Source of the DNA: Kitasatospora sp052076145
GTDB lineage: Bacteria > Actinomycetota > Actinomycetes > Streptomycetales > Streptomycetaceae
Reading direction: 5' to 3'
Assembly (NCBI RefSeq): GCF_052076145.1
Contig: NZ_CP197246.1
Span: forward strand, 6,448,001 to 6,512,000
Length of the DNA stretch: 64,000 nt
Part shown: positions 24,323 through 32,946 of the stretch, one piece after another
Position numbering within the stretch: the first letter of the stretch is position 1
Layout of the letters: the number at the start of each line of letters is the position of its first letter
Translations under genes and position numbers: made by a program
The notes under the pieces: generated by a model
What the model was told of the DNA's origin: nothing
What the model saw: only the letters and a program-made list of their open reading frames with translations
Database searches by the model: none

Positions 24323-25318
24323 CTACAGGTCGAGCAGGGCCGTCAGTTCGGCGTCGGTGACGCTGCCTGCGGGGCGGCCGGTGCGGGCGAAGGTGTTGGC
24401 GAGGCGTTGCAGGGCTTCGTTGAGGGGTGTCGGGATTCCGTGCAGGCGGCCCAGCAGGACGGCTTCGCCGCTGAGGTAGTCGGCCTCGATGGTGCCCGTG
24501 CCACGGCTGAGGCTCTGCCAGGACGAGCCGCCACCGCGTTCGACGCCGGGGAGGGGCTGGAGGGTGACGAGATCGCCGCGGACGGCGCGCTGCTCGTCCG
24601 CGCTCACGTAGGAGATGCCCGCTGCCGCCAGGGTGGCCCGGTACTCGGCGACCACCCTGCGGTACAGCTCCTGGCGGAGGTCGCCGTCCAGCGGGCCGCC
24701 GATCGCCTCCAGCGAGTTGCCGACATTGCCGAGCAGCTTTCCGTACTTCCAGGCCATCACATCGTCGGAGAGCGGTGCCCGGAAGACCGACTTCTCCAGG
24801 TCGGCGCAGATCTGCCGGGCCGTCCCGTCGGCCCCCGACGGGTACCGGCCGACGTGCAGGACGCCGGTCATGGGTGCGCCCGCCGCGCTGATCCGGCCCG
24901 GTTCGACGTGCGTGGACGGCAGCCAGACGCACATCCCGTAGACCCGCCGGAAGCGCCGCAGGGCGAGGCGCTCGCTCTCCACCCCGTTCTGCGCGCAGAT
25001 CACCGGCAGCAGCTCACCGGCGGTGCCGCCGCCCGCGACCGGCTGGGCCGCCCACTCGGCGAGCACCGCCTCGGCGTGCTGGGTCTTCACGGTGAGCAGC
25101 AGGACGTCGTCCGGCCGCAGCTCCAGCGCGGTCGGCCCCTCGACGGCCGGGACGGCGAGGGCGCGGGTGCCCTCGGGCGTGGTGAACGTCAGACCGTCCG
25201 CCCGGAGCGCCGCCAGGTGGGCGCCGCGCGCGACGAGGACGACCTCGTGCCCGCTCTCGAGGAGCCGGCCCCCGATCGTCCCGCCGACCGCCCCCGCACC
25301 GATGATGATGTATCGCAT
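24323..25318 (-). CDS. 2-dehydropantoate 2-reductase family protein (ApbA/PanE)
   Basis: A 331-residue reductase of the ketopantoate reductase family, which reduces ketopantoate with NADPH in pantothenate synthesis. It begins with MRYIIIGAGAVGGTIGGRLL. The catalytic lysine is in MAWKYGKLLGNVGNS, and the helical C-terminal domain includes IEADYLSGEAVLLGRLHGI. It may be a paralogue with another 2-keto acid substrate, as streptomycetes often have several. ATG 25318 begins the glycine motif, so an upstream start is not needed. Confidence 0.9.
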   Translation of the reverse strand: MRYIIIGAGAVGGTIGGRLLESGHEVVLVARGAHLAALRADGLTFTTPEGTRALAVPAVEGPTALELRPDDVLLLTVKTQHAEAVLAEWAAQPVAGGGTAGELLPVICAQNGVESERLALRRFRRVYGMCVWLPSTHVEPGRISAAGAPMTGVLHVGRYPSGADGTARQICADLEKSVFRAPLSDDVMAWKYGKLLGNVGNSLEAIGGPLDGDLRQELYRRVVAEYRATLAAAGISYVSADEQRAVRGDLVTLQPLPGVERGGGSSWQSLSRGTGTIEADYLSGEAVLLGRLHGIPTPLNEALQRLANTFARTGRPAGSVTDAELTALLDL

Positions 25319-25359
25319 GGGTCGAGCATTCCACGTGATCGGCGGCGGCCGACAGTGGG

Positions 25360-26256
25360 TCAGGCGCAGAGCTGACTGGCCGTCACCGCGCTGAGGCCCA
25401 TGCCGGCCAGCCCGGCGAGGATGCCGGGGAGGGCGTCGGCGGTGCCCTTGTGGCCCATGTGCAGGGCGACCACCGAGCCGCCGCTGACGGCCTTGAGCAG
25501 GCGGCGCTGCACGACGTCCGCCCCCGGGTCGGTGTAGTCGCGCGGGTCGACGTCGAAGGAGAGGCAGTGCTGGTAGCCGACCAGCTTGGCCTGCTCGCGC
25601 ACCATCGCGTTGGCGTACTGGGCGGCGGACGGGCGGAACCAGCGGCCGATCGAGCCGGTGAGCTTCTGCAGGCGCTCGGCGCACTGGGCGATCTCGTCGT
25701 GGGCCTGCTGGGGCGTCATCGTCGAGATGTCGAGGTGGTTCTGGGTGTGGTTGCCGAGTTCGTGGCCCCCGTCCAGGATGCGCCGGGCCATGGCCGGCTG
25801 CTGGTCCAGCCAGCTGCCGACGACCATGACGGTCAGCCGGGCGCCGTGCTGCTCGGCGGCGGCGAGTATCGCGGTGGCCAGGGCCGGGTCGCCCTGCCCG
25901 TGGAAGGTGAGCGCGACCTGCTTGCGGTCCCGGGGCCCGTTCACCACCTCGTCCGGCGTGTTCACCGCGAGCGGCGGCGAGGCGGGCGGCGCACCGGGCG
26001 TCGGCTGCGTGCTCGCCGAGGCGCCCGCCCCGGCGCCCGGCGCTGCGGTCGGCGACCCGGAGGCCACGGCGGGCGCACCGGTGGCGGCGGGGCCGACGGT
26101 GTTGAGGTGAGAGGGCTGCGCTCTGGCGGCGAACGACGCCTGGCCCGGCGCCGGGCCGGTGGTGTCGTCGCCACAGGCGGCGACGAGCCCCCCGGCGGCA
26201 GTGAGAGCGGCCAGTCGGGCTGTGGAGCGCAGCACACTGCGTCGGTCGACAGTCAT
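25360..26256 (-). CDS. Lipoprotein of the polysaccharide deacetylase (NodB) fold with altered metal motif
   Basis: A 298-residue exported lipoprotein. RRSVLR near the start suggests Tat export and the lipobox VAAC places Cys28. An Ala/Pro-rich linker (about 30-105) precedes the NodB domain (about 115-298). Motif 1, normally TFDDG, reads TFHGQGD, losing the usual base and metal Asp positions. Motif 2 (GNHTQNH) keeps both His, motif 3 is RWFRPSAAQY, and motif 4 is SFDVDPRDY. Activity may be altered or lost. A TAGGCT -10-like box lies 8 bp upstream of the ATG, suggesting a leaderless or near-leaderless mRNA. Confidence 0.85.
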   Translation of the reverse strand: MTVDRRSVLRSTARLAALTAAGGLVAACGDDTTGPAPGQASFAARAQPSHLNTVGPAATGAPAVASGSPTAAPGAGAGASASTQPTPGAPPASPPLAVNTPDEVVNGPRDRKQVALTFHGQGDPALATAILAAAEQHGARLTVMVVGSWLDQQPAMARRILDGGHELGNHTQNHLDISTMTPQQAHDEIAQCAERLQKLTGSIGRWFRPSAAQYANAMVREQAKLVGYQHCLSFDVDPRDYTDPGADVVQRRLLKAVSGGSVVALHMGHKGTADALPGILAGLAGMGLSAVTASQLCA

Positions 26257-26375
26257 CGTCCGACAGCCTAGACAGTGCGGAAAGCCTGTGCGATTCGGGG
26301 TCGGCCCGTCACCGGCGTCGCTGCTGCGGCCGGCGTGCTATTTTTGTGAGCAATCGTTCAACTACGGAGGTGGCG

Positions 26376-26975
26376 ATGGGCCGCAGACAGCTCTGGGACC
26401 AGGCGGAGGTGCTGGCCTCCGCCATGCGGCTGTTCCGTCGCCGGGGCTATCTCGGCGCCTCCGTGCGGGACATCGAGGAGGCGACCGGGCTGCATCCGGG
26501 CAGTCTCTACCGCGTCTTCGAGAGCAAGGACGGCCTGTTCCGCGCCGCCCTGGACGCCTACAACGACCAGGTGGTCGAAGGCCGGGTCCGGGTCCATCTC
26601 CTGGAGCCGGCGGACCCGGTGGCGGGCATCCGGTCGTTCTTCACCTCGGCGTTCGAGACCGGACCCGATCCCGATCCGGGCTGTCTGCTCACCAACACCG
26701 CGGTGGAGTCCTTCACCCTCCCGCAGACCACCGACGCCGTCCGCCGGGGGCTGGAGACCATCGAGTCCGGCTTCGCCGAGGCCCTGACGCGCGCCCGCGC
26801 CCTGGGCCTGCTCTCTGCGGATCTCGACGTCGAGGTGTCGGCGGCCCACCTACTGGCGCTCTACCAGGGCCTGTTGGTGCTGGTCAGGGCCGGCACGCCC
26901 CGTACGAAACTGCACACGATCACCGACGGCGCGCTGGCGTCGATCGGCCCGAGAAAGAAGGACAGTGATGAGTGA
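26376..26975 (+). CDS. TetR-family transcriptional regulator
   Basis: A 199-residue regulator. The N-terminal HTH (about 8-52; ASAMRLFRRRGYLGASVRDI ... HPGSLYRVFESKDGLF) is typical, and the ligand domain is helical. ATG 26376 follows GGAGG; a GTG ten codons earlier is possible. The 14-bp imperfect palindrome TGAGCAATCGTTCA lies 15 bp before the ATG and could be its own operator. ATGA-style overlap with the NTF2-like gene indicates an operon it probably controls. Confidence 0.92.
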   Translation: MGRRQLWDQAEVLASAMRLFRRRGYLGASVRDIEEATGLHPGSLYRVFESKDGLFRAALDAYNDQVVEGRVRVHLLEPADPVAGIRSFFTSAFETGPDPDPGCLLTNTAVESFTLPQTTDAVRRGLETIESGFAEALTRARALGLLSADLDVEVSAAHLLALYQGLLVLVRAGTPRTKLHTITDGALASIGPRKKDSDE

Positions 26976-27315
26976 CTCACAGCAACTCTGGGAGAACTAC
27001 GCCGCATGCTGGTCGGCCGAGCCTGGCGAGCGGCTCGCCGCGCTCGGCGCCGTCGCGGTCGACGACGTCGCCTACCGCGACCCGGGCACGGAGGTCGGCG
27101 GGCTGACCGAACTGGCGGCCTACATGGGCGGATTCGCCGGAGCCTTCCCCGGCCACCGGTTCCGCATCGACGAGGTGCACGAGCACCACGACCGGTCGCT
27201 CGCACGGTGGACCCAGCTCAGCGAGCAGGGTGAGCCCGCGATGGCGGGCGTGAGCACCGCGCTCCACCGCGACGGCCGGCTCGCCGACATCACCGGGTTC
27301 TTCCTCCCCGCGTGA
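26968..27315 (+). CDS. NTF2/SnoaL-like small protein
   Basis: A 115-residue protein of the nuclear-transport-factor-2 fold (about 5-113: LWENYAACW ... GLTELAAYMGGFAGAFPGHR ... ARWTQL). This fold covers ketosteroid-isomerase-like and polyketide cyclase enzymes as well as binding proteins. Catalytic residues cannot be assigned with confidence. It overlaps the TetR gene before and the TfoX-like gene after (GTGA), so the three are translated from one transcript. Confidence 0.85.
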   Translation: MSDSQQLWENYAACWSAEPGERLAALGAVAVDDVAYRDPGTEVGGLTELAAYMGGFAGAFPGHRFRIDEVHEHHDRSLARWTQLSEQGEPAMAGVSTALHRDGRLADITGFFLPA

Positions 27316-27623
27316 GCGGATCGCGTGGCCTCGCCGAACACGTCGCCGACCAGCTGGCGTCGCTCGGCGAGGTCACCGTCCACCGCTACTTCGGCGGCTG
27401 GGCGCTGCGCAGCCACGGCATCCAGTTCGCGATGGTGATGGACACCCTCTACCTGCGCGTCGACGACGCGGCCCGCGCCTCGTACGAGGACGCCGGGTCG
27501 GTGCCGTTCAGCTACCGGGCCGCAGGGCGCGAGGTGGTGGTGCGACGGTACTGGAGCGTCCCGGTGGAGGCGCTCGACGACCGGGCCGCGCTCGGCGCCC
27601 TGGCCCGCGCGGCTCTCGGCTGA
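27312..27623 (+). CDS. TfoX/Sxy N-terminal-domain protein
   Basis: A 103-residue protein consisting of one TfoX_N domain (GEVTVHRYFGGWALRSHGIQ, then MVMDTLYLRVDDAAR). In gammaproteobacteria TfoX/Sxy regulates competence, but stand-alone actinobacterial copies have no known role. GTG 27312 overlaps the stop of the NTF2-like gene. Last gene of the TetR operon. Confidence 0.88.
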   Translation: MSGSRGLAEHVADQLASLGEVTVHRYFGGWALRSHGIQFAMVMDTLYLRVDDAARASYEDAGSVPFSYRAAGREVVVRRYWSVPVEALDDRAALGALARAALG

Positions 27624-27654
27624 CCGGTGGCGGCCCCCGGCCGACCGGCTCGGG

Positions 27655-28053
27655 TCAGGCTCCGGAGAGTTGCTGGCGGACACACTGCTGGTACTGCCGA
27701 AGGCTGTCGGGCTGGTAGCACTTCTGCGTCCGGTCGGCGTACCAGACCAGGCCGATCGCCAGCAGTACGGCCAGCACGATCGCGAGGAACGACGTCACCA
27801 CGGCGATGATGGCCTTGCCCAGGCCGGTGCCGCCCCGCCTGGCGCCGATCAGGGCGGCGATCCCCAGCGGCAGGCCGACAGCGCCGAGCAGGCCGCCGAT
27901 GAAGACGATCGACGTGCTCAGGCCGGTGATGCCCAGCACCATGGCGGGCACGGCCAGGCCGTTCCGGCCGACCGGCGGTCGCCTGCCGTTGCCGGTGGTG
28001 GCGGCGTTGTCGTACACAGCTGCCCAAGGCGCCGCTGTCCCTTGCGTGTTCAT
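27655..28053 (-). CDS. DUF4190-type small membrane protein
   Basis: A 132-residue protein with a Gly/Asn-rich cytoplasmic start and two membrane segments (about 33-70 and 79-104). Between them lies the GARRGGTGLGKAI turn typical of DUF4190. The C-terminal tail has two Cys (QKCYQPDSLRQYQQCVRQQL) and probably faces outside, where they could form a disulfide. ATG 28053 has CGGGAGGA-like purines upstream. Role unknown. Confidence 0.82.
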   Translation of the reverse strand: MNTQGTAAPWAAVYDNAATTGNGRRPPVGRNGLAVPAMVLGITGLSTSIVFIGGLLGAVGLPLGIAALIGARRGGTGLGKAIIAVVTSFLAIVLAVLLAIGLVWYADRTQKCYQPDSLRQYQQCVRQQLSGA

Positions 28054-28190
28054 CCGGAGTCCTCCCGTCGACCGGTCAACGGCACGATCCTGGCCTCCGG
28101 GGTGCCGGGTGCGCATCGCCGGACGGCGGGAAGAAGTGCTCCCCCGATCGGGGGAGGTCGCAGGTGGGCTGCCCGGCCATACTGACGATC

Positions 28191-29414
28191 ATGATCTGGG
28201 GAATCCGGCCGCTGCTACGCGGCTCCACGTACATGGGTGTGCTGTTCGCCTGGTCCGGCGCGCTGGCGAGCCTGCCGCTGTTGCCGTTCGCCCTGCTGCC
28301 GACAGCGGCGGCGCGATCCGCCCCGGAGGGCGTGCAGATCGCGCTGGTCCTGCTGGTCTGGGCGGTGCTGGTCGGCGCGGTGGGCCTGGCCCGCACCACG
28401 CGGCGGGTGCTGATCGCGTGCGCCCGCCGGGCGTTGAGGGTGCCGCTGCCGCCGGCCGCGCCGTCCGGCGCGCGCCGTTGGCGGACCTCGCTCTGGCTGC
28501 TGCTGCACGTCGCACTGGGGTGGACGGCGGCGCTGGTGATCGGGCTGCTGCTCCTCGCGGGCCTGACCCTGCCGGTGGGTCGGCTCGACGGCGAGGCGCG
28601 GGTGAGCCTGTTCGGCTGGTCGGCCCAGCCGACCGGTGGCTGGGCCTGGGTGGTGGGGCTCGGCTGCCTGCTGCTGGCGCTGGCCGCGTGCGTGCTGGTG
28701 ACGAGCGCTCTGCGCTGGTCGGCGCCACTACTCCTGGGGCCGTCCTCGGCCGAGCGGCTCGCACTGGCCGCCGAACGGGAGCTGCAGCTGGCCGAACGCA
28801 ACCGGCTGGCCCACGAGTTGCACGACTCGATCGGGCACACGCTGACGGCGGCCACCATCCAGGCAGCGGTGGCCGGCGAGGTGCTCTCCGCCGACCCGGC
28901 GGCGGCGCGGGCCGCCCTGCGCAGCATCGAGGAGTCGACCCGGGCCGCACTGGAGGACCTGGACTACGTACTGGGCGTGCTGAGGGAGGAGGAGGCGGCG
29001 ACGGCGCCGAGCCGGACGCTGGCCGAACTGCCGGAGCTGCTGGCCCGGTTGCGGCACGCGGGGGCGGTGGTGGAGCCGGAGCTGTCGGGTGACCTGGCGA
29101 AGGTGCAGGGGACGCTCTCCCGGGCGGCGTACCGGATCTTGCAGGAGGGCCTGACGAACGCGCTGCGGCACGGGGCGGGCGGGCCGATCGAGGTCCGGGT
29201 GGCGGCAGCCCCGGACGTGCTGGAGCTCAGTGTGGTCAACCGGACCGGGGCGGGGACGGGTGCGGGGGCGGCGGGGGCCTTCCCGACGTCCGGGCACGGC
29301 CTGCCCGGCCTGACCGAGCGGGTGCGGCTGCTGCACGGCGAGATCGAGGCCGGCCCGGACGGGCCGCAGCAGTGGAGGTTGACGGTCCGCCTGCCGGTAC
29401 GGTTGCCGGCATGA
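28191..29414 (+). CDS. Sensor histidine kinase, NarL/DesK type
   Basis: A 407-residue membrane kinase. Four hydrophobic segments (about 18-38, 48-66, 102-124, 154-174) form the sensor. HisKA_3 follows with phospho-acceptor H211 in LAHELHDSIGHTL. The HATPase region has ILQEGLTNALRHG and GHGLPGLTERV. ATG 28191 is favoured because CATACT lies 7 bp upstream, fitting leaderless transcription. An alternative GTG 28164 has GGGGAGG 6 bp upstream, and that ribosome site lies in a CCCCCGATCGGGGG palindrome. Coupled by ATGA to the response regulator. Signal unknown. Confidence 0.9.
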   Translation: MIWGIRPLLRGSTYMGVLFAWSGALASLPLLPFALLPTAAARSAPEGVQIALVLLVWAVLVGAVGLARTTRRVLIACARRALRVPLPPAAPSGARRWRTSLWLLLHVALGWTAALVIGLLLLAGLTLPVGRLDGEARVSLFGWSAQPTGGWAWVVGLGCLLLALAACVLVTSALRWSAPLLLGPSSAERLALAAERELQLAERNRLAHELHDSIGHTLTAATIQAAVAGEVLSADPAAARAALRSIEESTRAALEDLDYVLGVLREEEAATAPSRTLAELPELLARLRHAGAVVEPELSGDLAKVQGTLSRAAYRILQEGLTNALRHGAGGPIEVRVAAAPDVLELSVVNRTGAGTGAGAAGAFPTSGHGLPGLTERVRLLHGEIEAGPDGPQQWRLTVRLPVRLPA

Positions 29415-30127
29415 TCAGTTCCGGTACGGGCGAACCGGCCGCCACCAGCCCCGCCACCAGCCCCGCCGACACCCCCGTGACGCTCCTGATCGCGGACGAC
29501 GACGAGGTGACCCGCAGCGGTCTGCGGACGTTGCTCGCGGCGCAGCCGGGCATCGCGGTGGTCGGGGAGGCCGCCGACGGGGTCGAGGCGGTCGAGCAGG
29601 CGCGGCTGCTGCGGCCGGACGTGGTCCTGATGGACGTGCGGATGCCGCGCTGCAACGGGATCGAGGCCACCCGGCAGCTGCTCGCCGAGCAGGCCGGACC
29701 GCCCAAGGTCGTGGTGATCACCACCTTCGAGAACGACGGCTACGTCACCGCCGCGCTCAGCGCCGGTGCGAGCGGGTTCGTCCTGAAGCGGCGGCCGGTC
29801 CGCGAGATCGCGGAGGCGGTGCGGGTGGTGGCGGCGGGCGAGGCGATCCTCTTCCCGGCGGCCCTGCGCCGGATGGTCTCCGCCCGCCCGCTGGGCTCCG
29901 CCGAGGCGCTGCCGAGCGCGGCGCTGACGGGACGCGAGGAGGAGGTGCTGCGCCTGGTGGCCACCGGCCTCTCCAACCCGGAGATCGCGGAGTCGCTCAC
30001 GGTGAGCCTGGAGACGGTCAAGACCCATGTCGGCAACGTGCTGACCAAGCTCGGCGCCCAGAACCGGACCCACGCGGTGGTGATCGCCTACGAATCCGGC
30101 CTGGTGGTCCCGGGAGTGGCGTGCTGA
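29411..30127 (+). CDS. NarL/LuxR-type response regulator
   Basis: A 238-residue regulator. The receiver domain (about 22-140) carries phosphorylation site D75 (VVLMDVRMP) and acidic pocket ADDDE. The LuxR helix-turn-helix (about 170-232; LTGREEEVLRLVATGLSNPE ... VKTHVGNVLTKLGA) binds DNA. The usual receiver-end lysine motif FLLK is present as FVLKRRPVREI. Translationally coupled to the kinase upstream. Targets are unknown. Confidence 0.94.
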   Translation: MISSGTGEPAATSPATSPADTPVTLLIADDDEVTRSGLRTLLAAQPGIAVVGEAADGVEAVEQARLLRPDVVLMDVRMPRCNGIEATRQLLAEQAGPPKVVVITTFENDGYVTAALSAGASGFVLKRRPVREIAEAVRVVAAGEAILFPAALRRMVSARPLGSAEALPSAALTGREEEVLRLVATGLSNPEIAESLTVSLETVKTHVGNVLTKLGAQNRTHAVVIAYESGLVVPGVAC

Positions 30128-30216
30128 AGCGCCTGCCACCCACCGTGAGTTCACGGCAAATTCACTCGGAGTGTGTCGGCAGGTTCCGGTGACGGGTCGT
30201 AGGTTCTCCTGAGGCA

Positions 30217-30232
30217 AGTTGTACATACAACT
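30217..30232. promoter_or_regulatory. Perfect palindrome before the TIGR03364 oxidoreductase gene
   Basis: AGTTGTACATACAACT (7-bp arms, CA centre) lies 17 bp upstream of the GTG start and just before its ribosome site. The form resembles GntR-family operators (inference). A TAGGTT hexamer at about 30200 could be the -10 box, which would place the site over the transcription start as in repression. No GntR regulator gene is adjacent. Confidence 0.6.
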
Positions 30233-30248
30233 AGGCAAGGGGAGAGTC

Positions 30249-31367
30249 GTGATCGACACGCTGGGCTCGGCCGATGTGGTGGTCATCGGGGCGGGGATCG
30301 TCGGCCTCGCGCACGCCTACGAGGCGCTGGAGCGCGGCCTGTCGGTGGCGGTGGTGGAGCAGGGCGACCGGGCCACCGGGGCGTCGGTACGGAACTTCGG
30401 CCACGCGTGCGCGACCGGGCTGGACGGGGACGGGCTGCGGTACGGGACGGCGGCGCGCTCGCGGTGGGCGAAGCTGGCGGCGGAGGCCGGGTTCTGGCTG
30501 CGCCGGACGGGCACCGTGATGGTGGCCAGGGCCGAGGACGAGCTGGCGGTGCTGCGCGAGTTCGGCGAAGTGCGCGGCGAGCGTCAGGTGCGGCTGCTCA
30601 GCGCGGCCGAGACGCGGGAGCGGGTGCCGCTGGGGGAGGGCGTGCTCGGCGGGGCCTGGCTGCCCGAGGACATGCGGGTCGACCCGCGCGAGTGCGTGCC
30701 CGCCATCGCCCGCCACCTGGCGGCGCGCGGGGCCCGGTTCCACTGGGCGACCACCGCGCACGGCGTCGAACCGGGCCTGGTCCGCACCAGCCGGGGCGAG
30801 CTGCGCGCGGGCACGGTCATCCTCGCCACCGGGCACGACATCGACCGGCACTTCCCCGAGCTGGCGGCGAAGGCGGAGGTGAAGCGCTGCGTGCTGCGGA
30901 TGCTGCGGGTGGAGAACCCGTACGGCGTGACCATCGACCCGGCCGTGCAGACCGGCTTCTCGATGGCCCGCTACGGCGGCTTCACCGCCTGCCCGAGCCT
31001 CCCGGCGCTTCGCGAACGGCTGGGCCGGGAGCGGCCCGAGCTGGTGGGCATCGGACTCAACCTGATGTTCACCCAGCGCCCCGACGGATCGCTGACCATC
31101 GGCGACACCCACAGCTACGACACCACCCCCGCCCCCTTCGAGGACGAGGCGCTCGACGACGCCGTACTGCGGGAGACCGCCGCCCTGCTGGGCGTCGAGA
31201 GGCTGACGGTCCTCGAGCGCTGGCGCGGGGTCTACGGCTCCGGCGCGCAGTCCTTCCTGATCGAGGCCCCGGCGGACGGCGTGCGGGTGGTCGCCGTGAC
31301 GGCCGGGGTCGGGATGACCACCGCACTCGGCATCGCCCCTGAGGTCTTCGACGGACTCGTCGGCTGA
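30249..31367 (+). CDS. TIGR03364-type FAD-dependent oxidoreductase
   Basis: A 372-residue flavoprotein of the DadA/glycine-oxidase fold. The FAD motif VVVIGAGIVGLAHAYEALER is at the start, followed by RNFGHACATG and C-terminal FAD contacts (YGSGAQSFLIEAP ... VTAGVGMTTALG). The family is linked by others to 2-aminoethylphosphonate or amino acid catabolism. No phosphonatase or transport gene is next to it, so that role is only suggestive. GTG 30249 has GGGGAG 5-6 bp upstream; earlier in-frame TTG would cross the palindrome. Monocistronic, converging on the NAT gene. Confidence 0.9.
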   Translation: MIDTLGSADVVVIGAGIVGLAHAYEALERGLSVAVVEQGDRATGASVRNFGHACATGLDGDGLRYGTAARSRWAKLAAEAGFWLRRTGTVMVARAEDELAVLREFGEVRGERQVRLLSAAETRERVPLGEGVLGGAWLPEDMRVDPRECVPAIARHLAARGARFHWATTAHGVEPGLVRTSRGELRAGTVILATGHDIDRHFPELAAKAEVKRCVLRMLRVENPYGVTIDPAVQTGFSMARYGGFTACPSLPALRERLGRERPELVGIGLNLMFTQRPDGSLTIGDTHSYDTTPAPFEDEALDDAVLRETAALLGVERLTVLERWRGVYGSGAQSFLIEAPADGVRVVAVTAGVGMTTALGIAPEVFDGLVG

Positions 31368-31370
31368 GTG

Positions 31371-32237
31371 CTACGCCTTCCGGGCCATCATGGCCTTCCA
31401 GGCCTGGTGGGCGGCGCTGATCCGCTCCCAGTACGCCTCGCGTGCGGCGGCTCCGACGGCGGGCAGGTCCAGGCCGTAGGTGTCGCGAAGGGTGTCGAAC
31501 CACTCGGTGGCGCTGGCGAGTTCGCGGACGTGGCGGCCGTCGGCGTCGACCCGGACGAGGACGCAGCCGCGCAGGACGTCGATGCCGGTGGCGTCCTGGC
31601 GGAAGGCGCAGGGGAAGGGCGTGAAGGGGGACTCGGGGGAGGTGGAGAGCCAGTCGTGACGCTCGGTGAAGTCGGCGATCGCTGCCGGCTTCGGGAGGAA
31701 GTCCATGCCGACGTAGCCGTACTGCGGGTCCGGCGTGAGCCGCCAGCCGTCGGGCTCGGCTGCCGAGGGGGCGAGCGAGAGGGTGAACAGGCCCTGCTGG
31801 TAGGTGCCTTCGCGCAGCGGTACGGGCTCGTACAGACCCTGGCCGAGGCCGACGTCGACCAGCCAGACCTCGCCCTCGCAGCGGACGGTCAGGGTGAGGT
31901 GGTCGCCGCTCGCCCCGGCGGGCTGCTCGGCGGTGCGCTGGATGCCGCCGGTGTGCCGTTCGACCTCGTACCCGAGGGTTTCGAGCAGGGCGGCGAAGGC
32001 GCCGTTGAGGTGGAAGCAGTAGCCGCCGCGCCCGCGCACGATCCGCTCGGCGGACTCCTGCGGGTCGATCGTCGTCGGGCCGCCGAGCTGGATCTCCAGG
32101 TTCTCGAACGGCACCCGCGTGACGTGCGCCCGGTGGAGGGCGAACAGGGCCGTCAGGGTGGGGGAGCCGGGAGCGGGGACTCCGAGGTGCTGGAGGTAAC
32201 GGTCGGTCAGGTCGGCGGGGAGTGTCGGTGTCTGCAC
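31371..32237 (-). CDS. Arylamine N-acetyltransferase
   Basis: A 288-residue NAT enzyme that moves acyl groups from acyl-CoA to arylamines or hydrazides; relatives close chains in ansamycin synthesis. The catalytic triad is visible: Cys in RGGYCFHLNGAF, His in GDHLTLTV and Asp in LVDVGLGQG. N-terminal PFENLEIQLG and the C-terminal domain are complete and length is normal. GTG 32237 is the first start in frame. No polyketide synthase genes are nearby, so a detoxification role is more likely. Confidence 0.93.
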   Translation of the reverse strand: MQTPTLPADLTDRYLQHLGVPAPGSPTLTALFALHRAHVTRVPFENLEIQLGGPTTIDPQESAERIVRGRGGYCFHLNGAFAALLETLGYEVERHTGGIQRTAEQPAGASGDHLTLTVRCEGEVWLVDVGLGQGLYEPVPLREGTYQQGLFTLSLAPSAAEPDGWRLTPDPQYGYVGMDFLPKPAAIADFTERHDWLSTSPESPFTPFPCAFRQDATGIDVLRGCVLVRVDADGRHVRELASATEWFDTLRDTYGLDLPAVGAAAREAYWERISAAHQAWKAMMARKA

Positions 32238-32335
32238 GTCGGCACAGTAGCGTTCGCGGCCGCCGAAAGCATGATCTTTTCAACGAGGGCAGGCAGTGCG
32301 ATCATGGAAGGCCGGAACGACGGAGGGGTTACCGC

Positions 32336-32917
32336 ATGGATGCACAGGAGCAGGTACAAGGGCAGGTCATCTTCCTCAACGGCACGTCGAGTTCGGGGAA
32401 GTCGAGCCTCGCCGCCGAACTGCTGGCCACGCTCGACTCGGTCTGGTTCCACCTCTCGGTGGACGCCTTCAACGCGATGGGCTCCCGCCGCGAGGACCTC
32501 CTCGACACCCCTGAGCGGCTCGACCTCGCCCTGGGCCGGATGCGGCGCGGCTTCCACCGCTCCATCGCGGGCATGGCGGCGGCCGGGAACAACGTCGTGG
32601 TCGACCACGTGCTCAGCGAGCCGTGGCGGTTGGCCGACTGCCTGGACGTCCTCGCCGGGCACGACGTCGTCCTGGTCGGTGTGCACTGCCCGCTGGAGGA
32701 GTTGCAGCGTCGCGAGACCGCCCGGGGTGACCGGTCGGCCGGCATCGCCGCGTTCCAGTACGACCGGGTGCACGTGCACCGCGACTACGATGTCGAGGTC
32801 GACACCGCAGCGGCGAGCACCGCCGAATGCGCTCGCGCCGTCAGGGACTTCCTCGCCACGAGGGTGCCCGGCGCGCCCACCGCCTTCGACCGGCTGCGGG
32901 CCGGCCGGGCCGCGTAG
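32336..32917 (+). CDS. Chloramphenicol 3-O-phosphotransferase-family kinase
   Basis: A 193-residue P-loop kinase of the CPT family. Walker A is NGTSSSGKSS near residues 15-24, and the putative base Asp is in LSVDAFNAM, as in the Streptomyces venezuelae enzyme that phosphorylates chloramphenicol. A lid with Arg residues follows (LQRRETARGDR). True resistance activity is uncertain because many streptomycetes carry CPT homologues without known substrate. ATG 32336 is the start that opens directly on the fold. It is divergent from the NAT gene and followed 29 bp later by a methyltransferase gene. Confidence 0.88.
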   Translation: MDAQEQVQGQVIFLNGTSSSGKSSLAAELLATLDSVWFHLSVDAFNAMGSRREDLLDTPERLDLALGRMRRGFHRSIAGMAAAGNNVVVDHVLSEPWRLADCLDVLAGHDVVLVGVHCPLEELQRRETARGDRSAGIAAFQYDRVHVHRDYDVEVDTAAASTAECARAVRDFLATRVPGAPTAFDRLRAGRAA

Positions 32918-32946
32918 CGAAGCAGCACCTCAGGGGGAGAGCGGCG

